The notes: generated from the sequence alone by a model not told the origin. Numbered from the stretch's first letter, positions 34,171 to 44,493 are shown. The stretch: 64,000 nt of DNA from Lentimicrobiaceae bacterium (GCA_017993235.1 JAGONC010000011.1:1-64000), one strand, 5' to 3'. Program-made: numbers and translations.

Positions 34171-36700
34171 TTGATTTCATTCCGTGATTCCAGATCAGAC
34201 CGTATTCGTTCGAACTCCTCGACAGCCTGGAGGATCACTTCGGCCGACATCCAGTATTTATCCGGATCATTCAGAAGAGCTTCTGCCTCTTTCAACAGGC
34301 GGTAAAGTTTTTCTGCCTTAAGATGGCGGCAGGGAGCACTGATCTTATGAATGATCTCTGCTGCTTTTAACCACTCCTGTTGTGCCAGGCAGTCTGTTAT
34401 CTCCTCGAGCCCCTGATCCGTATCCAAAATAAAAAGTTGCACCATTTCGCTGAAAAAAAGGTCATCACCTGCACTTGTATCCCGCAGGGGAGAGAGGTCA
34501 TAAACCGGCACATCTTCCCGTTCCGGAGGTTTTGCCTGCCCGGGCTGAATTTCGGGGACAATTTCCTTGATTTTTCGATCAGAAATACGCGAAATATACT
34601 TATGGATCACCTGGATCAGCTGTTCTTCCTCGAAGGGCTTGGTAATGCAATCATCGATTCCCATTTCCCGGAATATATCCCTGCTTTCTGCGGTAACGGC
34701 AGCACTTATGATGATGATGGGCACCGGGACACCTCTCTCTCCGGTCATCCTTCGGATCTCACGCGCAGTTTCGTCACCGCTGATCCCCGGAAGATGTAAG
34801 TCCATCAGAATGAGGTCAATGTCAGACTGCCCCATGATCCGAAGCGCATCTTCACCACTTCTGGCTTCCACCGTTTTGCATCCATACCGCTCGAGAATGA
34901 CTTTCAGCAGTTTTACATTGTATTCTTCGTCATCCACCAGCAACACCTGAAGGCCGTCAAGGCTTTCAGTAGCCGTGGTTTTCTTTTCTTCGACAGGTAC
35001 TCCGGCCCCCTTTGCTTTCAGGTAGGGGATGCTCACGCTAAAGGAAGATCCTGCTCCCAGTTCACTTTCGACCTTCAGGCTTCCTCCGTGAAGCTCAATC
35101 AGTTTCCGGGTAATGGCCAGGCCTAGTCCCGTACCCCCTGAATTCTGCCGTTGCGTGCCACTGCCTTGTTCAAATTCATTAAAAATCTTTTTCAGTTCTT
35201 CCGGTTTGATCCCGATGCCGGTGTCCTTCACTTCGAAAACGACAAGGGTTTTATCATCGGTAATCTCTCTGGGGAAAGCTTTGATGGATATTTCCCCTTT
35301 TTCGGTGAACTTGATGGCATTCCCGGTCAGGTTAAACAGGATCTGACGCAGCCGAATCGGATCCCCGGTCACAAACTGAGGAACACCCGGTCCGACCCAG
35401 GCATTCAGACGGATATTTTTATCCATGGCGGCAGGTTCAAACCACCGTTTCATGTCGTCCATGATCTCCCGGATGCTGAAGGTCGTCTGAGCCAGCTCCA
35501 GCTTGCCGGCCTGCAGCTTCGACAGGTCAAGCAGGTCATTCAGGATGCCCAGCAGGTGATCGGAGGATTTCTTTACCATCATAAGCTGTTCATGCTGACC
35601 GGCGTCGAGCCTGCTTTTGAGAAGCTGGGCGACAAAGCCTGAAATGACGTTCATCGGCGTCCGGATCTCATGGCTCATGTTCGCATAAAATCGCTCCTTT
35701 GTTCGCGAAAGGTCTTCTGCCTCATCCCTGGCGCGCCGGAGCGCCTTCTGGTAGAGTGCATTTTTCCTGACATAGCGAAAGATCACCAGACCAGCCAGCA
35801 GCAGTAAAAGGGAGGCTGAGACTCCAAATGCAAAAATGATCTGTTTAACCTCTCCTGCTTTCCGTTCCGTATCCCTGGTCCGGCCCGACAGGGTTTCCTT
35901 CTCAACAGATTCCATCCTTGATAGCACCTTTCGGATCTGATCCATCAGCAAATGGTCCTGCTGTAAAAGACCCCACTCCTCCTGCCTTAGCATTTTTTCC
36001 CTTGCCATGGCTTCCTGCTGGACTTTGCTAACCTGATCGTTGATGTCATCATAAGATGCTGCCGGCAGCTGCTTTGTTGTAATCAAAACGGTATCAGGCT
36101 GTTGCTGTTCCGGTTGCTTGTTACGGCGAAAGATCCTTGAAAAGAAACTTTCTTTTTTCAGGGTATCCGCATTGCTGATCACTACTGTATCGGAAACTGG
36201 AGGAAGTTCAGGTTTCTTTTCTTTTCGTATCTGTTCCATCACCCTGTCCATGGCCTGCTGGACCCTGTATTCGTCCTGAATCGAGAGAAACCGGTCAAGG
36301 TTCATGAACTTCCTGATGACAATGCTGTCAAGGGTGAGGATATAGGGGTACATCGGGTCACTCCGGCTGCACATACTTTTCAGCTCCTCAATGCGTTCAC
36401 CCGTAACCTCGATGAGGGTATAAAACCGGTCCATATCCTCTTCATTCCGGGTAAGGCTGTAGGATTTCACACTGCTTTCGGCTTCCGACAGATCATTGTA
36501 GATCTCTTTGACCAGAATCAGCTTCTGATCCGGTCGGATACTATTATTCACCGTCTGGATGATTTGGTCCAAACGTACATAGGACAGTAAACCGGTGGCA
36601 ATGACCAGAAGGAAAACCAGAAAAAGTGAGATGGCGACAATGACCTCAAATGCATAGTGCTTTTTGGGTTCCTTAATGGAAGGGTTTGCGTTATTAGGTT
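34167..36700 (-). CDS. Hybrid sensor histidine kinase with receiver and Hpt domains
   Basis: Membrane sensor of a phosphorelay. Counting from GTG 36700: TM1 about 18-42, an extracytoplasmic sensor of about 240 residues rich in Gln/Lys with coils, TM2 about 288-310, HisKA with His344 (MSHEIRTPMN), and HATPase motifs FNLTGNAIKF, DTGIGI and GTGLGLAI. A receiver domain (LLVDDEEYNVKLL, LILMDLHLPG) and a C-terminal Hpt domain (AAEIIHKISAPCRHL) follow. The start is uncertain (TTG 36737 in frame). It is translationally coupled to the NtrC-type regulator. The signal is unknown. Confidence 0.92.
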
Positions 36701-36814
36701 TCACGGTAGCGTGCAATTCAAAAAAACTAAAGTACAATAAAAAAACGTAATTTTACCTGCAATGAGATCTCCGGATAAAGATTTTTCACTATAACGTTGA
36801 TAATCAAATATGAG

Positions 36815-37267
36815 ATGAAAAAGCCCATCTTACTTCTGTTTTTCACTTCCCTGGTTCTATTCTATTCCTGTTCACAAAGAACAGCAACTCATTCTGCTGC
36901 AGATGCCAGGCAAGAGATCCGCCAAACGGAACATGCATTCAACGCCACGGCTCATCAGGAGGGAGTTGCCGAAGCATTTTACCGGTTTGCAGATTCATCG
37001 GCCGTCATCAACAGGGGGAATGATTCACTGATTTCTGGCAGGGAGAAGATCAAAAAATATTACGACCGTGAGGGATACAGGAATGCTGTTGTCAATTGGG
37101 AGCCTGACTTTATAGAAGTGTCCCGGGATGGGGATCTTGGGTACAGTTACGGAAAATATGTCTGGCAGATCAGGGATACTGCAGGACAGGCTCATGAATA
37201 CCGCGGGATTTATATGACCATCTGGAAAAGGCAAAAGGACGGAACGTGGAAATATGTATGGGATTAA
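36815..37267 (+). CDS. SnoaL-like (DUF4440-type) lipoprotein
   Basis: 150 residues from ATG 36815. A lipobox appears in LFYSCSQ, so it is probably an exported lipoprotein. The rest is a single SnoaL/NTF2-like domain: helix ARQEIRQTEHAFNATAHQEG, RFADSSAVINRGNDSLISG, then GDLGYSYGKYVWQIRD, ending TIWKRQKDGTWKYVWD, the usual DUF4440 closing strand. These domains bind small ligands, but no function is assigned. The stop is directly followed by the xylB ATG without a gap, so it may share the xylose operon's transcript. Confidence 0.82.
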   Translation: MKKPILLLFFTSLVLFYSCSQRTATHSAADARQEIRQTEHAFNATAHQEGVAEAFYRFADSSAVINRGNDSLISGREKIKKYYDREGYRNAVVNWEPDFIEVSRDGDLGYSYGKYVWQIRDTAGQAHEYRGIYMTIWKRQKDGTWKYVWD

Positions 37268-38764
37268 ATGAAGACACTGGGACTTGACATAGGCAGTTCA
37301 TTCATCAAGGCATCCATTTTTGATGTTGAATCGGGAATGTGCATGGCCAGGGCACAGACACCGGATCAGGAAATGCCGATCCTTGCCCCGCGAAAAGGCT
37401 GGGCTGAGCAGGCCCCTGCATCCTGGTGGGAGCACGCCGTATGTGCCATCCGGCAGGTAGTCAGCCGGGCGGGGAAAGCCGCACATGAGATCGCAGCCAT
37501 CGGCATCACCTACCAGATGCATGGCCTGGTTTGCCTGGATAAACAGCGAAAGCCACTGAGACCCTCCATCATCTGGTGCGACAGCCGCGCCGTGGAAACA
37601 GGCAACCGGATGGCTGACCTGCTGGGTAGTGAATACTGTCAGCAGCATCTTCTCAATTCCCCCGGTAATTTCACGGCAGCAAAGCTCAAATGGCTGATGG
37701 AGAATGAACCGGCTTTGTACGACAGTGTCCGGTATGTGATGCTGCCGGGCGACTATATTGCATACAGGCTGACCGGAGATATCCGCACTACAGTCAGTGG
37801 ATTGTCAGAAGGAATATTCTGGGATTTCAGAGAGAATCGAATCGCTGATGAATTGCTTGCGATCACCGAAATTCAGAAAGAGCTCCTGCCTGACAGGGTG
37901 CCCACGTTTGGCAGTCAGGGCACCTTACTGCCTGCGGTAGCCGGTGAACTGGGGCTTCCAAAGGGTATTCCGGTTGCTTACCGTGCCGGCGACCAGCCCA
38001 ATAACGCGCTCTCGCTGAATGTGCTTGAGCCGGGGGAAGTGGCTGCGACAGCCGGCACATCAGGAGTCGTTTACGCTGTCACCGATCAGCTGCTGTCCGA
38101 TCCACTGTCACGCATTAATACGTTTGCACATGTCAATCACAGTCCGGATCAGCCAAAGCTTGGCGTTTTACTGTGCATCAATGGCACCGGTATACTCAAC
38201 TCCTGGCTGAAGAAAAACGTGGCAGCCGGTGAAGGCTATGATGAGATGAACCGTCTTGCAGCCGGGATCCCGCCGGGCTCTCAGGGTCTGGTTGTTCTGC
38301 CCTTTGGAAATGGAGCCGAAAGGATCCTGCAGAACAGGGATATCGGTTGCCGCTTTCTTGGCCTGAATTTTAACATCCATACCCGGGTTCACCTTTACAG
38401 GGCTGCCCAGGAAGGCATCGCCTTTGCCATGAAATACGGGATGGAGGTCATGCGTCAGCATGCCATCTCACCAGGGGTGATCAGGGCTGGCTACGCCAAC
38501 ATGTTCCTGAGCCCCCTGTTTCGGCAGATCCTTTCCGATGCATCGGAGACGCCCATTGAGCTGTATGAAACCGACGGTTCGACGGGCGCCGCCATCGGTG
38601 CCGCCGTGGGTGCAGGGATCGGGACACCCGAAGAAATTCTGGCAAGACTGAAGAAAAAAATGATCCTTATGCCTTCCTCCATGAAAGGAGCTACAGCAGA
38701 TGCTTACTTCCTCTGGAAGGATTGTCTGGATCGGGAAATGGCGACACAGAAAAGTTCATCTTAA
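37268..38764 (+). CDS. xylB: Xylulokinase
   Basis: FGGY kinase producing D-xylulose-5-phosphate. N-terminal phosphate loop LGLDIGSSFIKASIFD. The substrate-side motif is GITYQMHGLVCLD and SIIWCDSRAVE. The ATP-binding region includes AGDQPNNALSLNVLEPG and ATAGTSGVVYAV, and the C-terminal IRAGYANMFLSPLF. Length 498 is normal. Immediately upstream of xylA (18 bases), forming the xylose catabolic module; the order xylB-xylA is common in Bacteroidota. Confidence 0.95.
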   Translation: MKTLGLDIGSSFIKASIFDVESGMCMARAQTPDQEMPILAPRKGWAEQAPASWWEHAVCAIRQVVSRAGKAAHEIAAIGITYQMHGLVCLDKQRKPLRPSIIWCDSRAVETGNRMADLLGSEYCQQHLLNSPGNFTAAKLKWLMENEPALYDSVRYVMLPGDYIAYRLTGDIRTTVSGLSEGIFWDFRENRIADELLAITEIQKELLPDRVPTFGSQGTLLPAVAGELGLPKGIPVAYRAGDQPNNALSLNVLEPGEVAATAGTSGVVYAVTDQLLSDPLSRINTFAHVNHSPDQPKLGVLLCINGTGILNSWLKKNVAAGEGYDEMNRLAAGIPPGSQGLVVLPFGNGAERILQNRDIGCRFLGLNFNIHTRVHLYRAAQEGIAFAMKYGMEVMRQHAISPGVIRAGYANMFLSPLFRQILSDASETPIELYETDGSTGAAIGAAVGAGIGTPEEILARLKKKMILMPSSMKGATADAYFLWKDCLDREMATQKSSS

Positions 38765-38782
38765 TCAATAAACATAATCCAT

Positions 38783-40108
38783 ATGAATATCACCATTGGA
38801 GAAAAGGAATTTTTTCCGGGGATAGGGAAAATTGCCTTTGAAGGAACGAACACCAAATATCCACTGGCATTTCACTGGTATGATGAGAACCAGGTGGTGG
38901 CAGGCAAAACCATGAAAGAGCACCTGCGCTTTTCCATGGCCTACTGGCACACCCTGTGCAACACCGGCAGCGATCCTTTCGGCCCCGGCACCAAGGCATT
39001 CCCCTGGGAAGAGGCTTCTGCACTGATGCAACGTAACTTCGACCGGATGGATGCCGCTTTTGAGTTCGTGACCAAAGTTGGTATACCCTTCTGGTGCTTT
39101 CATGATACAGATGTTGCAGGAGACGGAAGAGTGGCAGAAATTGAAGATCGGCTGGGCAGGATGGTCGAATATGCACGAAAAAAACAGGAGGCATCCGGTG
39201 TGAGGTTACTGTGGGGAACCGCCAATGTGTTCGGCAATACGCGCTACATGAACGGAGCCGCCACCAATCCTGATTTCCTGGCAGTAGCCCATGCCGGCAC
39301 GCAGGTTAAAAATGCGCTGGATGCCACCATCGCCCTTGGAGGGGAAAATTATGTCTTTTGGGGTGGAAGGGAAGGATATCTGTCACTGCTGAACACCGAT
39401 ACGAAAAGGGAAAAGGAACACCTGGCCCGTTTTCTGACCATGGCAAGGGATTATGCCCGCAGCAAAGGATTCAAAGGTACTTTCCTGATCGAACCCAAAC
39501 CTATGGAGCCCACCAAGCATCAGTACGATTTTGATGCAGAAACCGTCATTGGATTTCTACGGCATTTTGGGCTGGATAAGGACTTCAAGCTGAATATCGA
39601 GGTGAACCATGCCACTCTGGCGGGCCACACGTTTGAGCATGAGCTTCAGATGGCGGCTGATGCCGGCCTGCTGGGCAGCATCGACGCCAACCGCGGCGAC
39701 AGCCAGAACGGCTGGGATACCGATCAGTTCACGGTTAACCTTTACGAAACAATTGAAGCGATGCTGGTGATCCTGCAGGCAGGAGGCCTCGCACCCGGAG
39801 GGATCAACTTTGATGCAAAGACACGGCGCAACTCCACTGACCTGGAAGATATCTTCATTGCGCATATTACGGCCATGGATACCTTTGCACGGGCACTGGT
39901 CATCGCCGACAGGATACTGAGGGAATCGGATTATCTCAAGATCCGGCAGGAGCGCTATGCCTCCTTTGATTCCGAAAAGGGAAAAGCATTTGAACAGGGC
40001 CTGCTCACCCTGGATGACCTCAGGCAGATTGCGCTAAATCAGGGTGAGCCCAGGCAGATCAGTGGTAAGCAGGAATTGCTGGAACAAATCATTAATCTTT
40101 ATAGTTAG
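38783..40108 (+). CDS. xylA: Xylose isomerase
   Basis: Converts D-xylose to D-xylulose with two divalent metals. Signatures: [10 protein letters not shown] (catalytic His), [51 protein letters not shown] and [17 protein letters not shown]. These supply the Glu/Asp/His metal ligands, all present. At 441 residues it belongs to the longer class II type. It follows xylB by 18 bases. The stop overlaps a convergent minus-strand gene by 4 bases. No xylose-specific transporter is in the window. Confidence 0.97.
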   Translation: MNITIGEKEFFPGIGKIAFEGTNTKYPLAFHWYDENQVVAGKTMKEHLRFSMAYWHTLCNTGSDPFGPGTKAFPWEEASALMQRNFDRMDAAFEFVTKVGIPFWCFHDTDVAGDGRVAEIEDRLGRMVEYARKKQEASGVRLLWGTANVFGNTRYMNGAATNPDFLAVAHAGTQVKNALDATIALGGENYVFWGGREGYLSLLNTDTKREKEHLARFLTMARDYARSKGFKGTFLIEPKPMEPTKHQYDFDAETVIGFLRHFGLDKDFKLNIEVNHATLAGHTFEHELQMAADAGLLGSIDANRGDSQNGWDTDQFTVNLYETIEAMLVILQAGGLAPGGINFDAKTRRNSTDLEDIFIAHITAMDTFARALVIADRILRESDYLKIRQERYASFDSEKGKAFEQGLLTLDDLRQIALNQGEPRQISGKQELLEQIINLYS

Positions 40109-40731
40109 TTTGTATCGGCTGTTGAACTGATCTTTCCCTGGGTTTCAATCACCCCAAAATCAATCAGGACATTTACAATATCCAGGATTTCAGAAGTATG
40201 ATCCCCATTAACATCCGCTTTTTTCATGATATCTTCAACGCTTTTAAAGTCGGCGGTTGGAAATGGCAGGTGAAAAAGGAACTTTCCCTGGGGGACCGAA
40301 AGGCTGAGTCTGCGCTCCGTGCGTCCTCTCCCCTGCCCCATCCAGATGGCTACACCACTAATATACTGATTGTTACGGGCAGTGGTGAACCGTGCTCCTG
40401 CGTTCTTCCGCTCACGGATCCGTAATTGTCTTTGGTTGTCCGGTGCAGATTGCGGAAAGAGAGATGCCAGATCGAGGTTCAGTGTTATTTCTTTCACAAT
40501 GAGTTTGTACCTGAAATAAGGTCGTTTGCCTTCATAGACTTCTTCTTTTTGAAGAATTCTAAGTTCCTGCATCGCTTCCAGAAAATCCTGCACTGTCTTG
40601 ATATGCAGGTTCAACCGCGATGCGGCTTCTGAAGCTGATATCGTTGTATAGGCTGCGAGTAGCCTGAACAGGTCTTCGGCATAATCCTTCGAAAGATACG
40701 AACCCAGTATGGCGGCTTTCTTAAAATCCAT
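40105..40731 (-). CDS. Winged-helix DNA-binding protein
   Basis: 208 residues. The N-terminal 75 carry a winged helix: [20 protein letters not shown] then [17 protein letters not shown] as recognition helix, and [18 protein letters not shown] as wing. The middle is basic and loop-rich ([21 protein letters not shown]) and the C-terminus has [20 protein letters not shown], like a second winged helix. Probably a transcription regulator. It follows the transglutaminase cassette on the same strand (28 bases after the gene at 40760), so that cassette may be its own operon's target; the xyl genes are the alternative. Confidence 0.7.
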   Translation of the reverse strand: MDFKKAAILGSYLSKDYAEDLFRLLAAYTTISASEAASRLNLHIKTVQDFLEAMQELRILQKEEVYEGKRPYFRYKLIVKEITLNLDLASLFPQSAPDNQRQLRIRERKNAGARFTTARNNQYISGVAIWMGQGRGRTERRLSLSVPQGKFLFHLPFPTADFKSVEDIMKKADVNGDHTSEILDIVNVLIDFGVIETQGKISSTADTN

Positions 40732-40759
40732 CCCTGCAATTTGTTTACTAATTCATCGA

Positions 40760-41581
40760 TTACGAAAAAATACCCACCCCGGTCGAATCCAGCCTGTTAA
40801 TGATCCTCACCCCTTCATTCTTCAGGAATATTTCCAGAAATTCCTTGAATAAATTTCCCATTGATTCACAAAGCTGGTCAAACGAAAGCTGATCTTTATA
40901 CTCGAGATAATCTCTTTTTGAAATTTGAACGGTCACTTCTCCATTATAATCAATAGCCACCCAGGACCGATCTTCGTAATCTGTTCTGAATCTGTACAGC
41001 AATGAGAATTCTCTGCCCATCTTGATCGGAACCAGTACCACCCTGTCCATTTCGATAAAAGGTAAAGCGATATGGTTTCTCCTTAGAAAGCCCGCATAAG
41101 CCAGCAGTTCATCCTTTGAGTAGCTTATCTTTCCTGCAGGACGGGGGCGTTCTGTAAAACCATCCAGGGCATCACTGACCGATGCAGCTGCCAGTTCAAA
41201 AACCTCCCGTCCCTTCCATTTAGTCTTGCGGGTCAGTAAGAGGTAAACCAGCCAGAGTAAAAGGAAGACCGTCACGAATGTGAGTAACTTCAATGGTAGA
41301 TCAAAATCTTTTTCGATAAAACCGTGTTCGGTGACTGGCATAAAGAACAGGAACAGGGAAAACGACAGGATATATGTTGCACTTAGGAAATAAGCCAGGC
41401 TTCTGACCCTGGAGAAGGCATAGTACTGGAAAAGGGCATAAATGAAAATGATTACCGACAGAATTTTATAGCCAATCGGCCTCCCAAAGAATATAAATGC
41501 CAGTGCTGTAACGGTCAGGGCAATGATGGCCGGCAGCAATCCGGTGATGGATCGATCGGCAATCAGTTTGTTTGCTTTCAT
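40760..41581 (-). CDS. Membrane protein paralogue B of transglutaminase cassette
   Basis: Unknown function. About five or six membrane helices occupy residues 15-125. A soluble C-terminal domain of about 140 residues includes GFTERPRPAGKI, VLVPIKMGREFSLLYRF and VTVQISKRDYLEYKDQLSFD, and ends INRLDS. The gene at 43101 encodes the same architecture with matching landmarks (GFTGRPFPAG, YDRLCASLGN versus FDQLCESMGN), so the two are paralogues separated by the transglutaminase-like gene. The start ATG is at 41581. No catalytic motif recognised. Confidence 0.7.
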   Translation of the reverse strand: MKANKLIADRSITGLLPAIIALTVTALAFIFFGRPIGYKILSVIIFIYALFQYYAFSRVRSLAYFLSATYILSFSLFLFFMPVTEHGFIEKDFDLPLKLLTFVTVFLLLWLVYLLLTRKTKWKGREVFELAAASVSDALDGFTERPRPAGKISYSKDELLAYAGFLRRNHIALPFIEMDRVVLVPIKMGREFSLLYRFRTDYEDRSWVAIDYNGEVTVQISKRDYLEYKDQLSFDQLCESMGNLFKEFLEIFLKNEGVRIINRLDSTGVGIFS

Positions 41582-41601
41582 TGATGTAGTGATTATTTAG
41601 T

Positions 41602-43080
41602 TTATTGTTCAATGCGGTAGTCAAGAATGCTCATTTCTTTTGGCTGAAATGTCGCTTTCTCACCAAGGCGAATATGTCCGGCATCTACATAATCGTATTC
41701 GAAAATTGTGGCATCCACGGGGATCCAGCCTGCTTCGCCCATGTAGATCTCAGTCCAGGCATGCTGGCCGAAACTGCCACCATAATGGGTTGTATACAGA
41801 CATCCGATGGAAAGGCGCGCGGGTATCCCCACAGCACGGCAAAAAGCGGCCAGTAACCGTGAATGCCCGCCGCATTCCGCTTCACGCATTTTATAGGTAT
41901 TGATGGCACTTCCTCCTCCCGGGATGGCTCCTTTAATATTGTGTGCCACCCATTTGCTGAGGCGGATCGCCGCTTCCCATGAATCGGCAGAGCCCTCTGT
42001 AATGGAACGAGCCCGTGCAATGATGGCCGGATCATCCGACTCGATCTGCAATTCAGGCTTCAGGTACTTTCGAATCTCCTCGTTGCTGTTATAATCCGGA
42101 GGGAATGGTGGCGCATTGGCCCCATCATACTTCAGAGGCTGCATTTCAAAGACTCCGTCTATAAAATTTTCCGAAACCTCACCCGTGAAGTACTGTCCAG
42201 GCCGGTTCAAACTCGTTGAGGTCACCTCCTCTCCTAAGGTCTGGATACTGGCGTCAACCTTTAAATAGGTCATATGCTGAAAATCCGGTATCATTTTGTT
42301 GACTCGTGCAAAGATGACATTGTCGAAATCCACAACCCGGATCTTGTTCATGACAGAGCGGTCTGCCAAATAGATGTGGCGTCCTGCAACGAGTATTTTG
42401 ATCTCAAAGCCATCCTCCTTGTTCAGCCAAAGCTTCGATTTGGTCATAGAGGAAAGATCAGTCTCCTCAACGACCAGGGCATGATATACAGAATCGTTGA
42501 TGAAAAGTTCCTCTTCCCCAATGTTTTTGAATACCTTTTCGACGATCTCTCCGGGAAGAGGCTCATAGATCCGGTATTTCATTTCTTTGGCACCACCCCG
42601 GATCATATCCCTGTACAGGTAAGGGTACCTGAGCGGAATATCAAGGATGACATCCGGTGTAATCGCAATCTTTCTGGGATCAGACACTCCATTCCCTTTG
42701 AACAGGATCGTATCACCCTGAACGATGCTTGTTGCCTGGATGGTAGCATTTCCGGTGGTGATCCTCGTCTCATTGAACAACAGACGCTCATTCAGCGGAT
42801 CAACCTCTTCCCGGACCTGGAAGTTCATGTCCACGCCAGCACCCAGAATCGATAGTTTCAGGTTCACATCAGATCTTACCTCCAGGACCGGTTTACCTTC
42901 CTTTTTTACAGGGCAGACTCTTTCCACAGAATACCCGCACAGGACGCCATCGATCTCCACACCAAAATAGTACTCGCTTCCTCCTTCACAAACGGATTGC
43001 GGCTGCCCCTGAATGCATGATCGCAGCAGAAGAAAGCATGTCGCTATATACAGCCAGATGATGCCATTTGTTGTTTTCAT
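41602..43080 (-). CDS. Secreted transglutaminase-like protein
   Basis: 492 residues with an N-terminal hydrophobic segment ending LLLRSC, a possible lipobox. The middle (about 40-320) is beta-rich. The C-terminal domain has the transglutaminase triad: Cys403 in AECGGHSRL, His440 in FGQHAWTEIY and Asp456 in WIPVDAT, all present. Such domains act as cysteine proteases, peptide-bond hydrolases or cross-linkers, typically in the periplasm or on the cell surface. Its flanking membrane paralogues (20 bases either side) suggest a three-part envelope system; the substrate is unknown. Confidence 0.85.
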   Translation of the reverse strand: MKTTNGIIWLYIATCFLLLRSCIQGQPQSVCEGGSEYYFGVEIDGVLCGYSVERVCPVKKEGKPVLEVRSDVNLKLSILGAGVDMNFQVREEVDPLNERLLFNETRITTGNATIQATSIVQGDTILFKGNGVSDPRKIAITPDVILDIPLRYPYLYRDMIRGGAKEMKYRIYEPLPGEIVEKVFKNIGEEELFINDSVYHALVVEETDLSSMTKSKLWLNKEDGFEIKILVAGRHIYLADRSVMNKIRVVDFDNVIFARVNKMIPDFQHMTYLKVDASIQTLGEEVTSTSLNRPGQYFTGEVSENFIDGVFEMQPLKYDGANAPPFPPDYNSNEEIRKYLKPELQIESDDPAIIARARSITEGSADSWEAAIRLSKWVAHNIKGAIPGGGSAINTYKMREAECGGHSRLLAAFCRAVGIPARLSIGCLYTTHYGGSFGQHAWTEIYMGEAGWIPVDATIFEYDYVDAGHIRLGEKATFQPKEMSILDYRIEQ

Positions 43081-43100
43081 TGCTTGTTACGTTTGGTTGA

Positions 43101-43910
43101 TTAAACTGATTTTAACTCCGTGATAATCCGTGCTTCCTGCCCATTCTGATAATAATTGAAAAACCGGATAAATACATTACCCAGTGAAGCGCATAACCTG
43201 TCATAATTGAAAGTTCGCTTGTACTGTTGATAGTCAGCCGTTGTCAATATGACCATCACTTTTCCTTCCGGACTGATTGCGATGTGACTGAAATCCTCGG
43301 GCTGCTCTCCTACCAGTAGGCTTTTATTCAAAGAGAAAGCAAGGAAAAGAGTGTTATCATCATAAAAATACCGGGTAATATTCTTTCCGCTTAAAAATCG
43401 CGCAAAGCCAAGCAAGTCTTCCTTAAGGGCCTGAAGGTGTCCCGCCGGAAACGGCCTCCCGGTGAAACCGTTTGACGACTCTTCAATGGTATCTACCGCA
43501 AGCTTGAGTAGACGGCGTGCATTGGACTCATATCGTTCGTGACCGCTCAATACTGACCATCGAATGATAAGGAAGAAGCCCAGCATTACCGCATTCAACA
43601 ACCAGAGCAATTTGAAGGCAGGTCCTGGATACAGATGGGCTGGGATCGTCAGCAGGGAACCGATACCCATAAAAAATCCCAGGACCATATAATCCCAGAG
43701 TCCGTACCTGAAATATTGAAAGACTCCCATGACGATAAAGAAAAGTCCTGTGACGATGACAATATAATACGGGTAATGGGTAATATCGGAGTGCGCTTTG
43801 TACAATCCAAACCTGATGGCAATCTCAACAGCCAATAACAAATAAATGATCATCAGTGCCAGGGGATAGACCCTGCCGATCGGGCCCTTCAATTTGGATC
43901 TTGTTTTCAT
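43101..43910 (-). CDS. Membrane protein paralogue A of transglutaminase cassette
   Basis: Unknown function. Membrane helices are seen from residue 12 to about 125 (PLALMIIYLLLAVEIAI, FKLLWLLNAVMLGFFLII). They are followed by a soluble domain with NGFTGRPFPAG, NTLFLAFSLNKSLLVGE, VMVILTTADYQQYKRTF and NYDRLCASLGN. Block order and spacing match the gene at 40760. First gene of the minus-strand operon, with a strong Bacteroidota promoter upstream (43951-43981). Its soluble domain likely lies in the cytoplasm, which is inferred from helix count. Confidence 0.7.
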   Translation of the reverse strand: MKTRSKLKGPIGRVYPLALMIIYLLLAVEIAIRFGLYKAHSDITHYPYYIVIVTGLFFIVMGVFQYFRYGLWDYMVLGFFMGIGSLLTIPAHLYPGPAFKLLWLLNAVMLGFFLIIRWSVLSGHERYESNARRLLKLAVDTIEESSNGFTGRPFPAGHLQALKEDLLGFARFLSGKNITRYFYDDNTLFLAFSLNKSLLVGEQPEDFSHIAISPEGKVMVILTTADYQQYKRTFNYDRLCASLGNVFIRFFNYYQNGQEARIITELKSV

Positions 43911-43950
43911 TATTTCAATATTTTATATACTTTATAATTTTTAAACTTTA

Positions 43951-43981
43951 CAAAATTAGAACATTAAAAAGCGAAAAGCAA
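43951..43981 (-). promoter_or_regulatory. Promoter of the transglutaminase cassette
   Basis: On the minus strand TTG (43979-43981), a 20-base spacer and TAATTTTG (43951-43958) match TTG-N20-TAnnTTTG exactly. It lies about 40 bases before the first gene of the cassette. Confidence 0.65.
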
Positions 43982-44044
43982 GTTTTTGTGAAAATAAATT
44001 TTTATACCTTCGTCAAATCATTTACATTTCTCAAAGACAACAAC

Positions 44045-44254
44045 ATGAAAACAAACATGGGATGGGCCGATAGGATCATCAGGATTGTGATCGCGGCCGT
44101 TTTCGCTATTCTTTTCTTCACTAAAGTGATCACCGGAGGCTGGGGGATCGTTTTACTGATCATTGCCATCATTTTCTTTATAACCGGCATTATCGGGTAT
44201 TGTCCTCTCTACACTGTTTTTAAATGCAATACATTCTGTGCGAAAAAGAAATAA
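44045..44254 (+). CDS. Small DUF2892-type membrane protein
   Basis: 69 residues from ATG 44045. The pattern NMGWADRIIRIVIAAVFAIL, a Gly-rich loop, then LLIIAIIFFITGIIGYCPLYTV and NTFCAKK matches DUF2892 (YgaP-like inner-membrane domain). Two membrane helices, Cys residues after the second. Function unknown; the domain is often fused to rhodanese or found alone. A near -7 box (TACCTTCG, 44005-44012) lies upstream. It precedes the selenocysteine locus by about 105 bases, with no evident relation. Confidence 0.85.
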   Translation: MKTNMGWADRIIRIVIAAVFAILFFTKVITGGWGIVLLIIAIIFFITGIIGYCPLYTVFKCNTFCAKKK

Positions 44255-44358
44255 TGCAGCAGGCAGTACCAACGTCACATTTTGCTTCGAACTGACCCGG
44301 ACGAATCGTTCTGTAACGGGGAAATTGAACTTTTTCAGGTGAAATTCACATTTCATTA

Positions 44359-44366
44359 TATCTTTG
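44359..44366 (+). promoter_or_regulatory. -7 box for the selenocysteine locus
   Basis: TATCTTTG fits TAnnTTTG and lies 33 bases before the tRNA-Sec 5' end. No TTG box at the usual spacing was found. Confidence 0.45.
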
Positions 44367-44398
44367 TGATGAAAATGGCGTAGCCATGACAGTATCGT

Positions 44399-44493
44399 AG
44401 AGAGGTCGGGACTGGTGTTCCAGTTGGTCTTCAAAACCAATGACAGGCGGATAAAACCGGCTGTGGCAGGTTCGATCCCTGCCCTCTCTGCCA
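44399..44493 (+). tRNA. selC: tRNA-Sec (UCA anticodon)
   Basis: A selenocysteine tRNA of about 95 bases with encoded CCA. The anticodon stem TTGGT/ACCAA encloses CTTCAAA, anticodon TCA. The long variable arm (ACAGGCGG with CCGGCTGT, one mismatch) and T arm (GCAGG-TTCGATC-CCTGC) are clear. The acceptor 5' strand AGAGAGG pairs with CCTCTCT, followed by discriminator G and CCA. By my folding this is 7 acceptor plus 5 T-stem pairs, 12 in all, against the 13 (8+5) of typical bacterial tRNA-Sec. It lies 33 bases upstream of selA. Confidence 0.9.
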
